Positions 9,225 to 19,295 of a stretch of DNA of 58,405 nucleotides are shown here, one piece after another (the first letter of the stretch is position 1; each line of letters begins with the position of its first letter). Below the pieces are notes generated by a model, which was not told where the DNA came from, ran no database searches, and saw only the letters and a list, made by a program, of their open reading frames with translations. Source of the DNA: a virus; the IMG/VR virus record IMGVR_UViG_3300025704_000030, positions 1 through 58,405 of that record, one strand, 5' to 3'. A program made the position numbers and the translations under genes.

Positions 9225-12200
9225 TTACAATCTACCTACTGCAACTTCAACAATGCCTCTTGCGTCATCGTCTTTGTTGCTAATAGCTTTACCAATTACG
9301 CTGCCTGTTTTTGGATCATTGTTAACAATCGCAAATCCAGCAATGCCACTAGCAACTAGCATATCGCCTTTGCGCACTTTGCCTAGTACTTTACATGGTA
9401 CACGACCTTGAAGTGCAACCTCTGCTACAAACTCGCCTGCGCATTCGCTGTTCATAGAGTAAGCTGGATTAGTTGTAACAACACCTGCCATTCTACGATC
9501 ACCTGTAGTAGTAGTTGTTGTAACTTCTTCACTTCCGCCAAATACTAATACTGTGCCTGGTTCATACTCTGCATCAGCAACATATTTTTCTGCCAAGTCA
9601 GCATATGTAGCATCTAGTTTAGATCCTGCACTTAGACTCCAGTCACCTGTAATAGTGCCTGCTGTTGCTGCTGCACCAGTTGTTAGGTTAGCACCTTGGA
9701 ATGTTCCTGCATAAACAGTTCCCCAGCCAGTAGTAGCATTACCAAGGTTAATTGAATTTACAGTTGGTAAAATACTAGTATCAACCTTAGCAACCATACT
9801 AATCGTATCAGTTGCAGCGTTACCTAAGTCTGTGTTGCCGGATACAACTAAGTTTCCTGAGATACTTGCACTTGATAGTGATGCTGCTGCAAAGTTAACA
9901 TTACCTACTGCACCGCTAATTACTTCACTTGAAATAGTTGCGTTAGGTATAAACTTAAACTGGCTAGCACTGTCGTCATAACCAAAGAATCCTAATTTAG
10001 CTGTAGTACCATCATGCCAGCGATACAATATACCACGGTCTTTATTATCATCGGTCGCTGGTGCCGAATCTCCACCTAATGTAAATATTGGATCATCGAC
10101 TGTAACAACTGTTGAGTTGAATGTAGTTGTTGTACCATTAACTGTTAGGTTGCCCGCAACTGTTAGGTTGTCGTCAATTTTAACACCATAGTTGCCTAGT
10201 GTGCCTGTATCAGTTGTGTCTCTTGATTTAATTACTAGCTCGTTACTACTTGCACTTGTAATTAAATCTGAACTTAGTCGCAAGTCGCCTGCATCTACAG
10301 TTACACCTGTTACTTTACCATTTGAGCCTGTTAATGATGCAGTAACGTTTGTACCGTTAGTAGCTTGTAGTGTAGACCCTGTCAGTGTATTAATACCAAA
10401 CAAGTTTCCGCCGTCTGCTCTGATAACAACGTTGTTGTCAAAATCACGAATGTTAAGGACATACGGATCGCCAGCAGTGCCAGCTCCTGCTCTTTCTAGT
10501 ACTGTTTGGCCAATAATTCTATAAGCTACTGCATTTATTCTACCGTTGGTGTCTGTTTTAACAATGTGTGCTGTTGCTGCTGCTTGACCATCATCGATGA
10601 TTTCAACGCCATAGTCTGCTGTAATAGGAACTGCTGCGTTGCCACCGCCTGCTGCAACTGCCGCTGTGTGTGCAGTTCTTGAAACAAGACCTAATGTAGT
10701 ACCAGGAATGTCTGAATGTAGTAATCCGCCACCTTCGTCGACTACAGTGCCAAACGCTACTTCTGAAACAGCACCCGGTGTAGAAGTAGTGCCGCTTCTA
10801 CCTAATACAGTATCAGTATTAATCCATTGCAGTTTCTCAGGTGCAAGACCATCTGAAGTACTTGTAGCAGTTTTGTATTGTACAAAGCCTTGTGCATCTA
10901 CATTAAAGTGTACACTACTGTAAGTGCTTAGTCCAAGTGCTGCCTGAATTTGTCTACTAGTTCCTGTTGGAGTAGATGCTCTATGATCTGCAACTTTCAT
11001 TAACAATTTGCTTTGTTCGATATCTGCGCTATCGTTGACATCTGCATTTAAGATTACGTTATCTGTGATTTCCCAAATACTTGTGCCGCCAAAGTAAACT
11101 TCTACAACTGGCATAGTCGCGGTACCAAGTGCAACACTAACTGGTGTAGTTCCTACAGCATCGAATGGGAACGGTGGAACATCGTATGCTCCTGCTACAA
11201 GTGCTCCTCCTACTTCTCTAATTTTGATACTAGTTATACTACCATTAATATCAACACCAGTGACTTCAAGTTGTGTCGCTGGATATATATTTCCTTCAGG
11301 ATCATTAGTACGTGTTCCACCGGTTAATTGAATAATATCGCCTACGCTTAGATCTGCGCCTGCATTACCTAGTTTAACAGCAACACTTCTTGCGGCAAAT
11401 TTAAAGTCGTTGAATACATCGCCTGTTGAGTTAGTTCCAAATGATATCGGAAACGCTTCCTCTCCAGGGAACAAGTTAACTCGTCCTGTTGCAATAGATG
11501 TGTCTGGATTTGTAACTGTAAAGCTATCGCCAACTTGCGGCAATGATAGTACACTATCTGGAATAAATCGTATACGTGGGTTAGACCCTGCTAAGTCGAG
11601 TAACTGTGCAAACGTGCCTGTTGCTCCGCTAGTAAATGTAATGACACCGTCTGCCACAGGACTACCTGATGAGTAGAATGTGTCAATCGGAACTTCGTAA
11701 ACACCACTAAACATTAGTGTGTCACCTGAAGCAGATGTCAATGTTTCAACATCATACAAGTTACTTAACTGCTGGGCAACACGAACTAGTCCGTCAACAT
11801 AAATTTTAGTTGATGCATCTTGCTCGTTAATTGGGTTGCGCAAGTTAATAGCAGTATACGAGTCGGTAAAGTTCAAGTCACCTTCTAGTGGTGTTGATCC
11901 GTTTAGCGACACAAACCCTGGTCCTACACGCTGATTTGCAACAACACGACCTGATGCTGTTCCTAAGTCGCCGTGGATAATACCTAAACGTTTGTCAATG
12001 TACTGTCTTGTAGCAAACTCTGTTGGAACTGCGTCCGGTGCATTGTCTGTAAATTCTTCATCAACGGAGAATTCTTTAACTTCAACACCTCTACTAAACT
12101 GTAGTCCGTTAACGTTAGATAGTGCTAGTCGAGCATTGAATGTAATCTCACCAGTACCTTGGTCAATCTTAAAGAACTCACCAACTCTAAAGTTACCGTC

Positions 12201-15200
12201 TTGGTCAGTACTTGTGTAGAATGTACGTCCGCCATCTGACTCATCTGTTTCTCTAGTGAAAGAAGGTTGTTTAGGTTCACCGTAAACTGCATTAGGATAG
12301 TTAGTAGTGTTATATGAACCTGTACCAACATCAGCAAAGTCGTGGTTTGTAGCACGTAAGTTAGAAATACGTCTTGTAATTGTAGCCTTCTCACCCTGTG
12401 AAATACCTGCAATTAGAATTGTACGTTCATCTTCATCTGAACTTATTCTATGTACACCTAAGTTAATACCAGTAGTTGAACCAGGATTCAAATCGTTATC
12501 GTAATCGTTGTTGTTGATTGCAATGTACGGCCAACCTGTTACATCAGATCCGTCTTCGCCTGCGCCAGTGTAGTAGTTATTAACTTTGTGCAATTCGCCA
12601 TTCCAGGCAAATATCATTTGACCACGTTTTAGTCGAGTAATGTCTCTGCTACTAAGAGTATCTTCTTGTATAGCAATCTTGACATCTCCTGATTTAGAAC
12701 CGTATGTTCTAGTTCCTACAACTAAGTCAGTAACTTGTGCATTTGTATTGTCTACTGGTAGTTTAACAAAGCTGTATGAACTTTGTAGTGTAATTTGTGC
12801 AGCACTTGATCCAACAGCAGTTCCTAATGCATCATTACTTGCATAATCAATAGTATTGTATCCGATATCTGCTTCGTTAAAGTTAAGTGCATTTGCTTTC
12901 TTAATTGGTCTTGGTGCTGCAACATCGGTAAACACAAAGTTACGAATTGATCTAATTGTTACTAGTTCGTCAGTTGTTAACGGATGCGCTAGTCCAAACT
13001 GTTCAGACCCATCTGTTCCTGTTCCACCGAAGTTAATTTTAAGAACATTTTCATTTCTTGCTGCACCTGGAACACTATCACTAGTTGCTGCAATGCTGTT
13101 AATTTCATAGTAGCGAACATCTCTTGCAAACACAATATCAAATGTTGCTGCTCCGGTATTTACAGCTAGTCCAGTTATTGGTGTAACATCGTTAACCCAT
13201 CCTGTGATGCTATTAGCATTTCCACTAATAACTACTGCATTAATAATTTCACCACTTCCGCCGACTGCTGTTACTTGAAGTTGCACTACAGTATTAGTGC
13301 TTGATCCACCTGGCAATGTAACGTCTAAGATTTCTGCTACAGAATATCCTGTACCTGCATTGTTAACAGTTACTTTCTTAGGTAACAGAGCACGTTCGTG
13401 TCTTACTTCGATGATAGAGTACTGTGGTGGAACATACTTGTAATCATAGATGTACATAGCTTGTTCACCAACTGCGCTTACTTGTGAAACTTTAGCAGTT
13501 TGAATCATGTCATCACGAAGTCTGATACTATCTGGAATTTCATCAGGGTCAACGCCTCTTGATACTAATCCCCAGTCACCGTAGATACTAGATCCGTTAA
13601 GTGAACGAATTTCACCGCCATTGCCTGCATAATATGATCTATGACAGTAATATGTAAACACTGATACAAGTTCGCAAAGTGCGTTGTTGGTTACATATAC
13701 TCCGTATGCTAAATCGTTAACTTGTGTAAAGTCGTTAGCTAGAATAGATCTGTTACCAGCTGTTTCAATTATTACATTTGCTGGCTCAAAAGTATCAGCA
13801 GTTGTTCTATCACCTACTAAACTATAAGATGCTTCGAACGGAGCTGCTTGTTCGCCATTTGTAATAATATCAATAATATATGCAATGTTGTCTTGCACAA
13901 TGTTTAGTGCGCCTGCTTCAGTCTGTATTCCACCGTCAAACGTTTGTGTTGCCGAAGAGTATGTTGTTGCTGGTGCTGTTTGTCCTAATACATTAACTGC
14001 TAGAGTCGAAATGTACTGAATGCCTGCACTAGTTTCAGCTAATTGATCTGTAATTGCTTTTAATGCACTTACGTTATCATAGTAAGACAATCCTGCTTCA
14101 ACTGACTTTTCATAACTTTCGTTGTCTAAGTCTTCAATTAATGCATCAATAATATAACCAACGTCACGTCTACATAGTCCTTCGTTATATATAAACAAAG
14201 GATATGTTGCATTTACATAGCCAATAACTTCGTCTTGAATAAATTCTTTGTTAAGTTGTAATAGACTTTTTGCATTTGGGTTTTGATCTGGTACAGTGCC
14301 AACTGTAATACCTGCATTAATAAAAGGTGTGTTAGAATCAAAAATTAACGTACAATCGCCTGTTGTGGTGTTGCGATTAATAATGTCGTTAACTTGATAA
14401 CGCTTACCCTTTTTAACAATGATAGTTGGAAGTGAAGGGAATCGTTTAAAGCTACCACTTCTCTTGTCTCTTATTCTCGCAGCAACTTCGGTTGAAGTAT
14501 TGCCGACACCTTGCGGATTTCCTGCACCTGCATCGTACATGTAACCTTCTAGGTTACTTACTTTACCGTCAATAAGAATACCACCAGCAAATCTCTGTGT
14601 GTCACCTAGCGAACGTGTAAACGATGCTGCTGTTTGTGTGTATGGCGATTTAGTTTGGATCTGTCCGTCTGGGTCAAGAACTTCCATGAAACCACCATGA
14701 TCTTGACAAGTAAATCCACTAATAAATGTTGCGTTGTTCATCAACAAGATGTCCATATCGCGGTTGTTTAGTGCAGGACTGTTAACGTCTTCTGGATCTG
14801 ATAGATAATGATAACCATATTCAACTGCATCGATACTGATAATATATGTTACAAGATCTGTTACAGTTTCAAAATCTCCTGCATAGTCTGCATATTTTCT
14901 AACATTGTAATCTGGACCAATTTGGAATTCACCTTGACAAGCAATTAATGCAAACTCGTTAGAAGTGTCAGATGCTTGCACTACGCCTCTGGCGCCTGTC
15001 AAGTCTTGAATAACAACATCGCCTTGTGCTAATGTCTGTACGGTGTTAAAAGTAAGGTATTGTTTCTTTGTACCAGCGTTGCCGTCGTATGCTCTATCTC
15101 TACGGAAGTATGTTTTAGCCCATGGAGATTTTGAAATTGCATCTTTCGGACGTAGAATAACACGTCTAAAGTGATCACCACTTACAGATACGTTTTCTGC

Positions 15201-17378
15201 CATACGAATCGGATAGTCTTCTTCGTACTGACCTGATTCAATGAGTAGTGTGATCTGAACATCTTTAACAGAGTTACCATACTCAACTTCGTCACCTGGT
15301 TGGAAGTTAGCTTCAGGAGTTAGCAATTCAAAACGTATAATATCACTTTGTGCAGGTGCACCGCGCTGTGTGTAGTTTAATATTTTACCACGAACGTCAC
15401 GACCAGTAATTAAACGTGTTGAAATAATTTTACCTGGAATAATATTGTTATTGTTAAAGTCTGCATTATCAGTATTATCACCTGCTTGGTCAACACCTGT
15501 GCCTTTGTGATCTAACTGAATGTCATAAACATTTGGCTGTCCAACTACAGGTTGCGGCGGAATAACTACCTTTGCTGCATAGTCTGGACCGTTGTACGTA
15601 ATGACTTGACGATAAGGCCCTGTCATTTGTTGCTTGCCTGGACGAGCTACCGGATCGTAAGGTATAACAAAATCACGAGCAGGATCCATATCAATACGGT
15701 CAAAGTCGTCTAGTGTAATACTTGCATCACCGTAAATAACACGTTCGGCGTATCGTGCAGCATGTCCTACTGTTTTAAATGCATTAGCAAAAGAACGACC
15801 AATCGACTCTGGCGGCACATTGACCATATTATCGTCGCCACTATTCCAACTTACATAAAGGTTAACTTTAGAGTTTGGAGCAGTTTGGTCAACATAGTAT
15901 TTTGATGCTGCTAATAAATCTTGTGCAAATACATCAGTAACATGTGTGTTTAGCGCACCAGTAGTAGAAGCAGTTAAAACATCTAAAGGACTCATGCTCC
16001 ATTCTGTTAAATTGCCGTCGATTACTTCTACTTTTACGCTGTTAGTAACTGGAAATCTCACAGTAGCAATAGCACCAGTATTTGCTTGGATAATATTTTC
16101 ATCTGCTTCTAGTGTAACTGGATCGTTTAGTAGTAATGTAAATCCGTTAGGCGCACCGTCTCCGCTTAGTTCACCTGGGTGATCAGCAAGCTGCAAATAG
16201 CCTGTCATTGTGTCGCCGCTTCTGCGTACTACGCTTTCGCGTGGCATAGCTTCGTCTGCGTTAAATAATCCTTTTAACGATTTGTCATATTCTGCATCTT
16301 GCAAGTAAATATTGCCAACAGAGTTAAATCCGTTTACAAAATTAGCCTTGCCTTCTTTTGCAAATTCTCTACTAGTGTAAAGCACAATAATGTCTTCTTC
16401 AAAGAACACTTCTTCAGCATTGGCATTATAGATAGTTAATGGAGATACTGCTGTATCAACCCACGAAACACCGTCAACTGATGTTTCTATTGTTCCTGCA
16501 CTTACATTAAAGTTTCCTACAATATCTCTAATATATACGTTAGCATCATTTGTTACATTTTGTGCAACAATACCTTCAGCTGCACTTGCAAGCTGTCTTA
16601 TTCTTAAACCCCTTGTTAGGTTAACAACACCTGTTAGTGCAAATTTAAATGCAGTATAGCGAGGAACTCTCATATAGTAAGTAAGTGAATTACTAAATCC
16701 TTCTGCGTTACCGATAAACTTAACTGCCTTTGCATCTTCATCACCTGCAAAGCCGTGATTAGCAATAGTAATCTTTCCGTCTGTAAGAGAATCAATTGCA
16801 AAAATAGGAGCACCTGTAGGTTCGGAGCGTAAACCTAACTCGCCGCGCATCTTATCTTGACCAATTTCTATGTAGTTTGCATCAGCAAAGCCTTTGTCGA
16901 TAACTATGTCAGATGCACTGTAATTTGTATTGTAAGCATTATTAACACGTCTAACCATACGCTCTGTTGTGTCTACACCAACAATACCGTATTCATATCC
17001 TTGACCGCTGCGACCGTGTAGTGTTCCGCCTAGTTCTGGAGTACTATCTAATATAATGTTTGCTGCTGTATTTTCAATAATAATAGCACCCAACTCTGAG
17101 TCAAAGTTGACATTGATACCTTGGCCAGCTGCGCCCTTTAGTGTTTTAAACTGTAGTACATCAGTTCCGCCAACGTTAGTTACAACAGGAATTTTATCCT
17201 CTTGCCCTATCATTGTAGTCGGTGTATCAGCTAGGTCAACGAAGCCAATTGCGCCGCCTTGTCCTAAGAAACCGTAGATCTCATTAAAGTTTTGGTTTAC
17301 TTTATTAAAGGATTCACGTAAACTATCACCAGTTCCGTCATTGCCCTCAACACCAATATTAATCTCGCGTCTTGCCAT
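9225..17378 (-). CDS. Giant tail-fiber-like virion protein (2717 aa)
   Basis: The largest gene of the window. The N-terminus has the EINIGVEGNDGTGDSLR module. Residues about 510-1000 begin NLYVSWNSGDDNM followed by SFANAFKTVGHAARYAERV, the usual opening of a right-handed beta-helix of the pectate-lyase/DUF1565 type. The C-terminal part has fiber repeats (LTVAGNLTVNGTTTTFNS) and ends with a compact domain from DLAEKYVADAEYEPGTVLVF to GKVRKGDMLVASGIAGFA, similar to C-terminal domains of other marine phage fibers. The upstream gene, 14 bases away, is the A-type Fe-S protein; both probably share the late promoter at 17779. Receptor binding is inferred. Confidence 0.87.
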   Translation of the reverse strand: MARREINIGVEGNDGTGDSLRESFNKVNQNFNEIYGFLGQGGAIGFVDLADTPTTMIGQEDKIPVVTNVGGTDVLQFKTLKGAAGQGINVNFDSELGAIIIENTAANIILDSTPELGGTLHGRSGQGYEYGIVGVDTTERMVRRVNNAYNTNYSASDIVIDKGFADANYIEIGQDKMRGELGLRSEPTGAPIFAIDSLTDGKITIANHGFAGDEDAKAVKFIGNAEGFSNSLTYYMRVPRYTAFKFALTGVVNLTRGLRIRQLASAAEGIVAQNVTNDANVYIRDIVGNFNVSAGTIETSVDGVSWVDTAVSPLTIYNANAEEVFFEEDIIVLYTSREFAKEGKANFVNGFNSVGNIYLQDAEYDKSLKGLFNADEAMPRESVVRRSGDTMTGYLQLADHPGELSGDGAPNGFTLLLNDPVTLEADENIIQANTGAIATVRFPVTNSVKVEVIDGNLTEWSMSPLDVLTASTTGALNTHVTDVFAQDLLAASKYYVDQTAPNSKVNLYVSWNSGDDNMVNVPPESIGRSFANAFKTVGHAARYAERVIYGDASITLDDFDRIDMDPARDFVIPYDPVARPGKQQMTGPYRQVITYNGPDYAAKVVIPPQPVVGQPNVYDIQLDHKGTGVDQAGDNTDNADFNNNNIIPGKIISTRLITGRDVRGKILNYTQRGAPAQSDIIRFELLTPEANFQPGDEVEYGNSVKDVQITLLIESGQYEEDYPIRMAENVSVSGDHFRRVILRPKDAISKSPWAKTYFRRDRAYDGNAGTKKQYLTFNTVQTLAQGDVVIQDLTGARGVVQASDTSNEFALIACQGEFQIGPDYNVRKYADYAGDFETVTDLVTYIISIDAVEYGYHYLSDPEDVNSPALNNRDMDILLMNNATFISGFTCQDHGGFMEVLDPDGQIQTKSPYTQTAASFTRSLGDTQRFAGGILIDGKVSNLEGYMYDAGAGNPQGVGNTSTEVAARIRDKRSGSFKRFPSLPTIIVKKGKRYQVNDIINRNTTTGDCTLIFDSNTPFINAGITVGTVPDQNPNAKSLLQLNKEFIQDEVIGYVNATYPLFIYNEGLCRRDVGYIIDALIEDLDNESYEKSVEAGLSYYDNVSALKAITDQLAETSAGIQYISTLAVNVLGQTAPATTYSSATQTFDGGIQTEAGALNIVQDNIAYIIDIITNGEQAAPFEASYSLVGDRTTADTFEPANVIIETAGNRSILANDFTQVNDLAYGVYVTNNALCELVSVFTYYCHRSYYAGNGGEIRSLNGSSIYGDWGLVSRGVDPDEIPDSIRLRDDMIQTAKVSQVSAVGEQAMYIYDYKYVPPQYSIIEVRHERALLPKKVTVNNAGTGYSVAEILDVTLPGGSSTNTVVQLQVTAVGGSGEIINAVVISGNANSITGWVNDVTPITGLAVNTGAATFDIVFARDVRYYEINSIAATSDSVPGAARNENVLKINFGGTGTDGSEQFGLAHPLTTDELVTIRSIRNFVFTDVAAPRPIKKANALNFNEADIGYNTIDYASNDALGTAVGSSAAQITLQSSYSFVKLPVDNTNAQVTDLVVGTRTYGSKSGDVKIAIQEDTLSSRDITRLKRGQMIFAWNGELHKVNNYYTGAGEDGSDVTGWPYIAINNNDYDNDLNPGSTTGINLGVHRISSDEDERTILIAGISQGEKATITRRISNLRATNHDFADVGTGSYNTTNYPNAVYGEPKQPSFTRETDESDGGRTFYTSTDQDGNFRVGEFFKIDQGTGEITFNARLALSNVNGLQFSRGVEVKEFSVDEEFTDNAPDAVPTEFATRQYIDKRLGIIHGDLGTASGRVVANQRVGPGFVSLNGSTPLEGDLNFTDSYTAINLRNPINEQDASTKIYVDGLVRVAQQLSNLYDVETLTSASGDTLMFSGVYEVPIDTFYSSGSPVADGVITFTSGATGTFAQLLDLAGSNPRIRFIPDSVLSLPQVGDSFTVTNPDTSIATGRVNLFPGEEAFPISFGTNSTGDVFNDFKFAARSVAVKLGNAGADLSVGDIIQLTGGTRTNDPEGNIYPATQLEVTGVDINGSITSIKIREVGGALVAGAYDVPPFPFDAVGTTPVSVALGTATMPVVEVYFGGTSIWEITDNVILNADVNDSADIEQSKLLMKVADHRASTPTGTSRQIQAALGLSTYSSVHFNVDAQGFVQYKTATSTSDGLAPEKLQWINTDTVLGRSGTTSTPGAVSEVAFGTVVDEGGGLLHSDIPGTTLGLVSRTAHTAAVAAGGGNAAVPITADYGVEIIDDGQAAATAHIVKTDTNGRINAVAYRIIGQTVLERAGAGTAGDPYVLNIRDFDNNVVIRADGGNLFGINTLTGSTLQATNGTNVTASLTGSNGKVTGVTVDAGDLRLSSDLITSASSNELVIKSRDTTDTGTLGNYGVKIDDNLTVAGNLTVNGTTTTFNSTVVTVDDPIFTLGGDSAPATDDNKDRGILYRWHDGTTAKLGFFGYDDSASQFKFIPNATISSEVISGAVGNVNFAAASLSSASISGNLVVSGNTDLGNAATDTISMVAKVDTSILPTVNSINLGNATTGWGTVYAGTFQGANLTTGAAATAGTITGDWSLSAGSKLDATYADLAEKYVADAEYEPGTVLVFGGSEEVTTTTTTGDRRMAGVVTTNPAYSMNSECAGEFVAEVALQGRVPCKVLGKVRKGDMLVASGIAGFAIVNNDPKTGSVIGKAISNKDDDARGIVEVAVGRL

Positions 17379-17392
17379 CTTTATTTGCTCCG

Positions 17393-17758
17393 TTAAATTG
17401 CTGGGATTGCCAGCTTGTCTATATCAAAATTTACGCTTATTCCGCATCCACATGCTGATTGAGCGTTAGGATTAATGATTTCAAACATTGAACCCATAAT
17501 ATCTTTTTTGTAATTTATTTCTGTTCCAACAAGAAACATAATACTTGCTGCACCAATTACAAATGTACAGTTGTTGTCTGTTTTTAGAACTACATCATTA
17601 TCATCAACTTCGGTTGGAGATGCTATTGTGCCCCATTCGTATTCAAATCCTGCACAGCCACCGCCTTTTAGGTTAAGTGTAACTGCATAGCACTCATTTT
17701 CTTCACAAATTGTGTCGATTTGTTTCTTTGCAGTGTCAGTTAGTGTACAGATTGTCAT
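17393..17758 (-). CDS. hesB: A-type iron-sulfur carrier (HesB/IscA/ErpA family)
   Basis: 121 residues, the normal size for the family. The cluster-binding cysteines are present: Cys35 in KGGGCAGFEYEW and the C-terminal pair in ACGCGISVNF. These proteins bind or hand over Fe-S clusters in the cytosol. The gene lies between a late promoter and the giant fiber gene, so it would be expressed late; supply of clusters to a viral or host enzyme (for example the ferredoxin that feeds the bilin reductase at the other end) is speculation. HesB-like genes are known from marine T4-like phages. Confidence 0.92.
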   Translation of the reverse strand: MTICTLTDTAKKQIDTICEENECYAVTLNLKGGGCAGFEYEWGTIASPTEVDDNDVVLKTDNNCTFVIGAASIMFLVGTEINYKKDIMGSMFEIINPNAQSACGCGISVNFDIDKLAIPAI

Positions 17759-17778
17759 TGAATGATCCTTCTTATGAT

Positions 17779-17788
17779 AGTATTTATT
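17779..17788 (-). promoter_or_regulatory. T4-type late promoter
   Basis: The minus strand reads AATAAATACT, 21-30 bases before the hesB ATG at 17758; the best promoter for hesB and the giant fiber gene. Confidence 0.7.
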
Positions 17789-17821
17789 TTTTATTTTTGT
17801 AATCTTAATGTAAATATACTT

Positions 17822-18109
17822 ATGCTCTTAGAACAATACACAGAAAAAAATAAGTATACTCGAAAGTCAAAGAACGGCACAGAACACGTCTATTACCGTA
17901 ATAAAACTTATATCAAGTTGCGGTGTGATTGCTGTATGGAAGCCTTTGTACGTGCAAAGTCAGCAATGGATCCTAAACGTCTTAGTAATTCCTACTATCA
18001 CGTATGTAAGAACTGCGATAGTAAGAAATTTGCACAAGAACGTGGATTAGAAAAACGAAAGATATGGACAATGAAAGTTGATAGCTTAATAGATATCAGT
18101 ATGCTATGA
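17822..18109 (+). CDS. Small zinc-ribbon protein, plus strand
   Basis: One of the few plus-strand genes. I choose the ATG at 17822 (95 residues) rather than the earlier in-frame ATG at 17762, because the extra N-terminus is encoded by promoter-like AT-rich DNA. It has CDCC and, about 30 residues later, CKNC, a classic four-cysteine zinc ribbon, in a very basic protein. It ends six bases inside the convergent SGNH gene. Nucleic-acid binding is a reasonable guess; no closer family is recognised. Confidence 0.7.
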   Translation: MLLEQYTEKNKYTRKSKNGTEHVYYRNKTYIKLRCDCCMEAFVRAKSAMDPKRLSNSYYHVCKNCDSKKFAQERGLEKRKIWTMKVDSLIDISML

Positions 18110-18886
18110 GTTGCATACGTAAGGCATCAACGACCTTGTGTGTAAATAGGTTTTGTTCTTTTTAATTATACTGCTGATCTTTTTTATTTCATCTAGAGAA
18201 TCATTTGCTGCAATTTTAGCGTGTAGGTCTAAGTATTGCGCATCTAAACTTGAGTCTATATTCATATTTAAATATTGATTAACGTAGTGTGCAATCGATC
18301 TATGTGCTTCTACAGTAGGATGCCCGTCTGGAACTACTTTTGATTCCCAGGGTGCAAAAAAACTATAGCTTTTAAATTTGCCTTCGTCTACGTATCTATT
18401 AATATCATGTATTAACATTTTAGGATGTGATATTACTGAATTCCAGTCTGCTGGTATTTTAGAAGATTTATATCTACTCCAGTCATCCATAGTCAAGAAG
18501 TAATAATCAATATTTGCAGCTTCTAATATTTTTGCTGCTGCACATACATAATGATAAGTTTTAAATTTTAAATAATCTTCGTTCCACCAGTCAACATTCT
18601 GTTCGATGAAATCGCCTACGTAGTATCTATTTCCGGCTGCATCCCAACGTGGTGTTTGGTTAGGCTTCCAATAATCGAATCTTGGCCAGCTTGACCATTG
18701 TAGTATAACTTTTGTTTCACCTGGCACAAACTTTGATAAGTTTTGCATCATATTAAAAAATATGCGCTCGTTTCCTGCGCCAGATTCTGATACATTAAAC
18801 GACTCAGTGTTACTCATTACAAGCAAGTCAGCCCATGTAGGCCAATAGTATGAACTATAAGAACACCCGTCGATATAAAGTTTCAT
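18104..18886 (-). CDS. SGNH/GDSL-like hydrolase
   Basis: 260 residues. Block I is near the N-terminus (YIDGCSYSSYYWPTWADLL), the GAGNERI segment fits block II, and the C-terminal PDGHPTVEAHRSIAHYV has the Asp-x-x-His type block V. This fold usually hydrolyses esters, often removing acetyl groups from polysaccharide. Many marine myoviruses carry such proteins, often with no known substrate. It converges on the plus-strand zinc-ribbon gene with a six-base overlap. The fold call is good; substrate is unknown. Confidence 0.7.
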   Translation of the reverse strand: MKLYIDGCSYSSYYWPTWADLLVMSNTESFNVSESGAGNERIFFNMMQNLSKFVPGETKVILQWSSWPRFDYWKPNQTPRWDAAGNRYYVGDFIEQNVDWWNEDYLKFKTYHYVCAAAKILEAANIDYYFLTMDDWSRYKSSKIPADWNSVISHPKMLIHDINRYVDEGKFKSYSFFAPWESKVVPDGHPTVEAHRSIAHYVNQYLNMNIDSSLDAQYLDLHAKIAANDSLDEIKKISSIIKKNKTYLHTRSLMPYVCNS

Positions 18887-18889
18887 TAA

Positions 18890-19048
18890 TTAGTCTTCGC
18901 TTTTCCAAATAGTCCAAGCGCCGTAAAAAATTGCAGCATATGCAATTAAGTCTACTGGCACTAGTATCATAGCAACACCTGTTGCAATCAATACAGCACC
19001 ATCTAGTGATGTTCGTTCAGTTAATCTTTTTGTAATCCAGTTAGTCAT
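18890..19048 (-). CDS. Small membrane protein, 52 aa
   Basis: The ATG at 19048 overlaps the last eight bases of the upstream 84-residue gene (ACATGACTAA), a usual sign of translational coupling. The product has a basic N-terminus (NWITKRLTER), then one hydrophobic stretch of about 30 residues (GAVLIATGVAMILVPVDLIA and on), and a short charged tail. It could be a holin-like or other envelope protein; nothing more specific is visible. Confidence 0.75.
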   Translation of the reverse strand: MTNWITKRLTERTSLDGAVLIATGVAMILVPVDLIAYAAIFYGAWTIWKSED

Positions 19049-19295
19049 GTCCTAGTCTCCTTACCTGTCTTTCTAAATATGCAACTCTTGATTCTGTTGC
19101 ACGTAGTTTATCTTCAATGCCAGTTACATACTTTTGCGACGGTATTGTGTGTTGAGTTCCGTCCTCACCTAATACAGTCATTGTATCAACGCCTTGACCT
19201 CGCAGTCCGCCTAATACTCTATTAGGATTCTTTTCAAATTTCGATTGGGTCTGGCTCGGCGACTTTTTGCCGTACATTCGATTCAAATAGCTCAT
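19041..19295 (-). CDS. Small protein with C-terminal coiled coil
   Basis: 84 residues: a basic N-terminus (MYGKKSPSQTQSKFEKNP), a glycine-rich centre and a heptad-like C-terminus (EDKLRATESRVAYLERQVRR). The start lies 62 bases inside the 3' end of the uvdE frame, but the late promoter just upstream at 19311 and the overlapping small membrane gene downstream support it. Function unknown; a coiled-coil virion or assembly protein would fit the late promoter. Confidence 0.7.
   Translation of the reverse strand: MSYLNRMYGKKSPSQTQSKFEKNPNRVLGGLRGQGVDTMTVLGEDGTQHTIPSQKYVTGIEDKLRATESRVAYLERQVRRLGHD

Noticed and set aside
811-15000. Many plus-strand frames of 60-160 codons opposite the giant fiber and Ig-like genes
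   Set aside because: They are mirror frames of long minus-strand genes with strong domain evidence and have no ribosome sites or motifs.
9225-17378. Diversity-generating retroelement acting on the fibers
   Set aside because: No reverse transcriptase or template/variable repeat pair is visible in the window.
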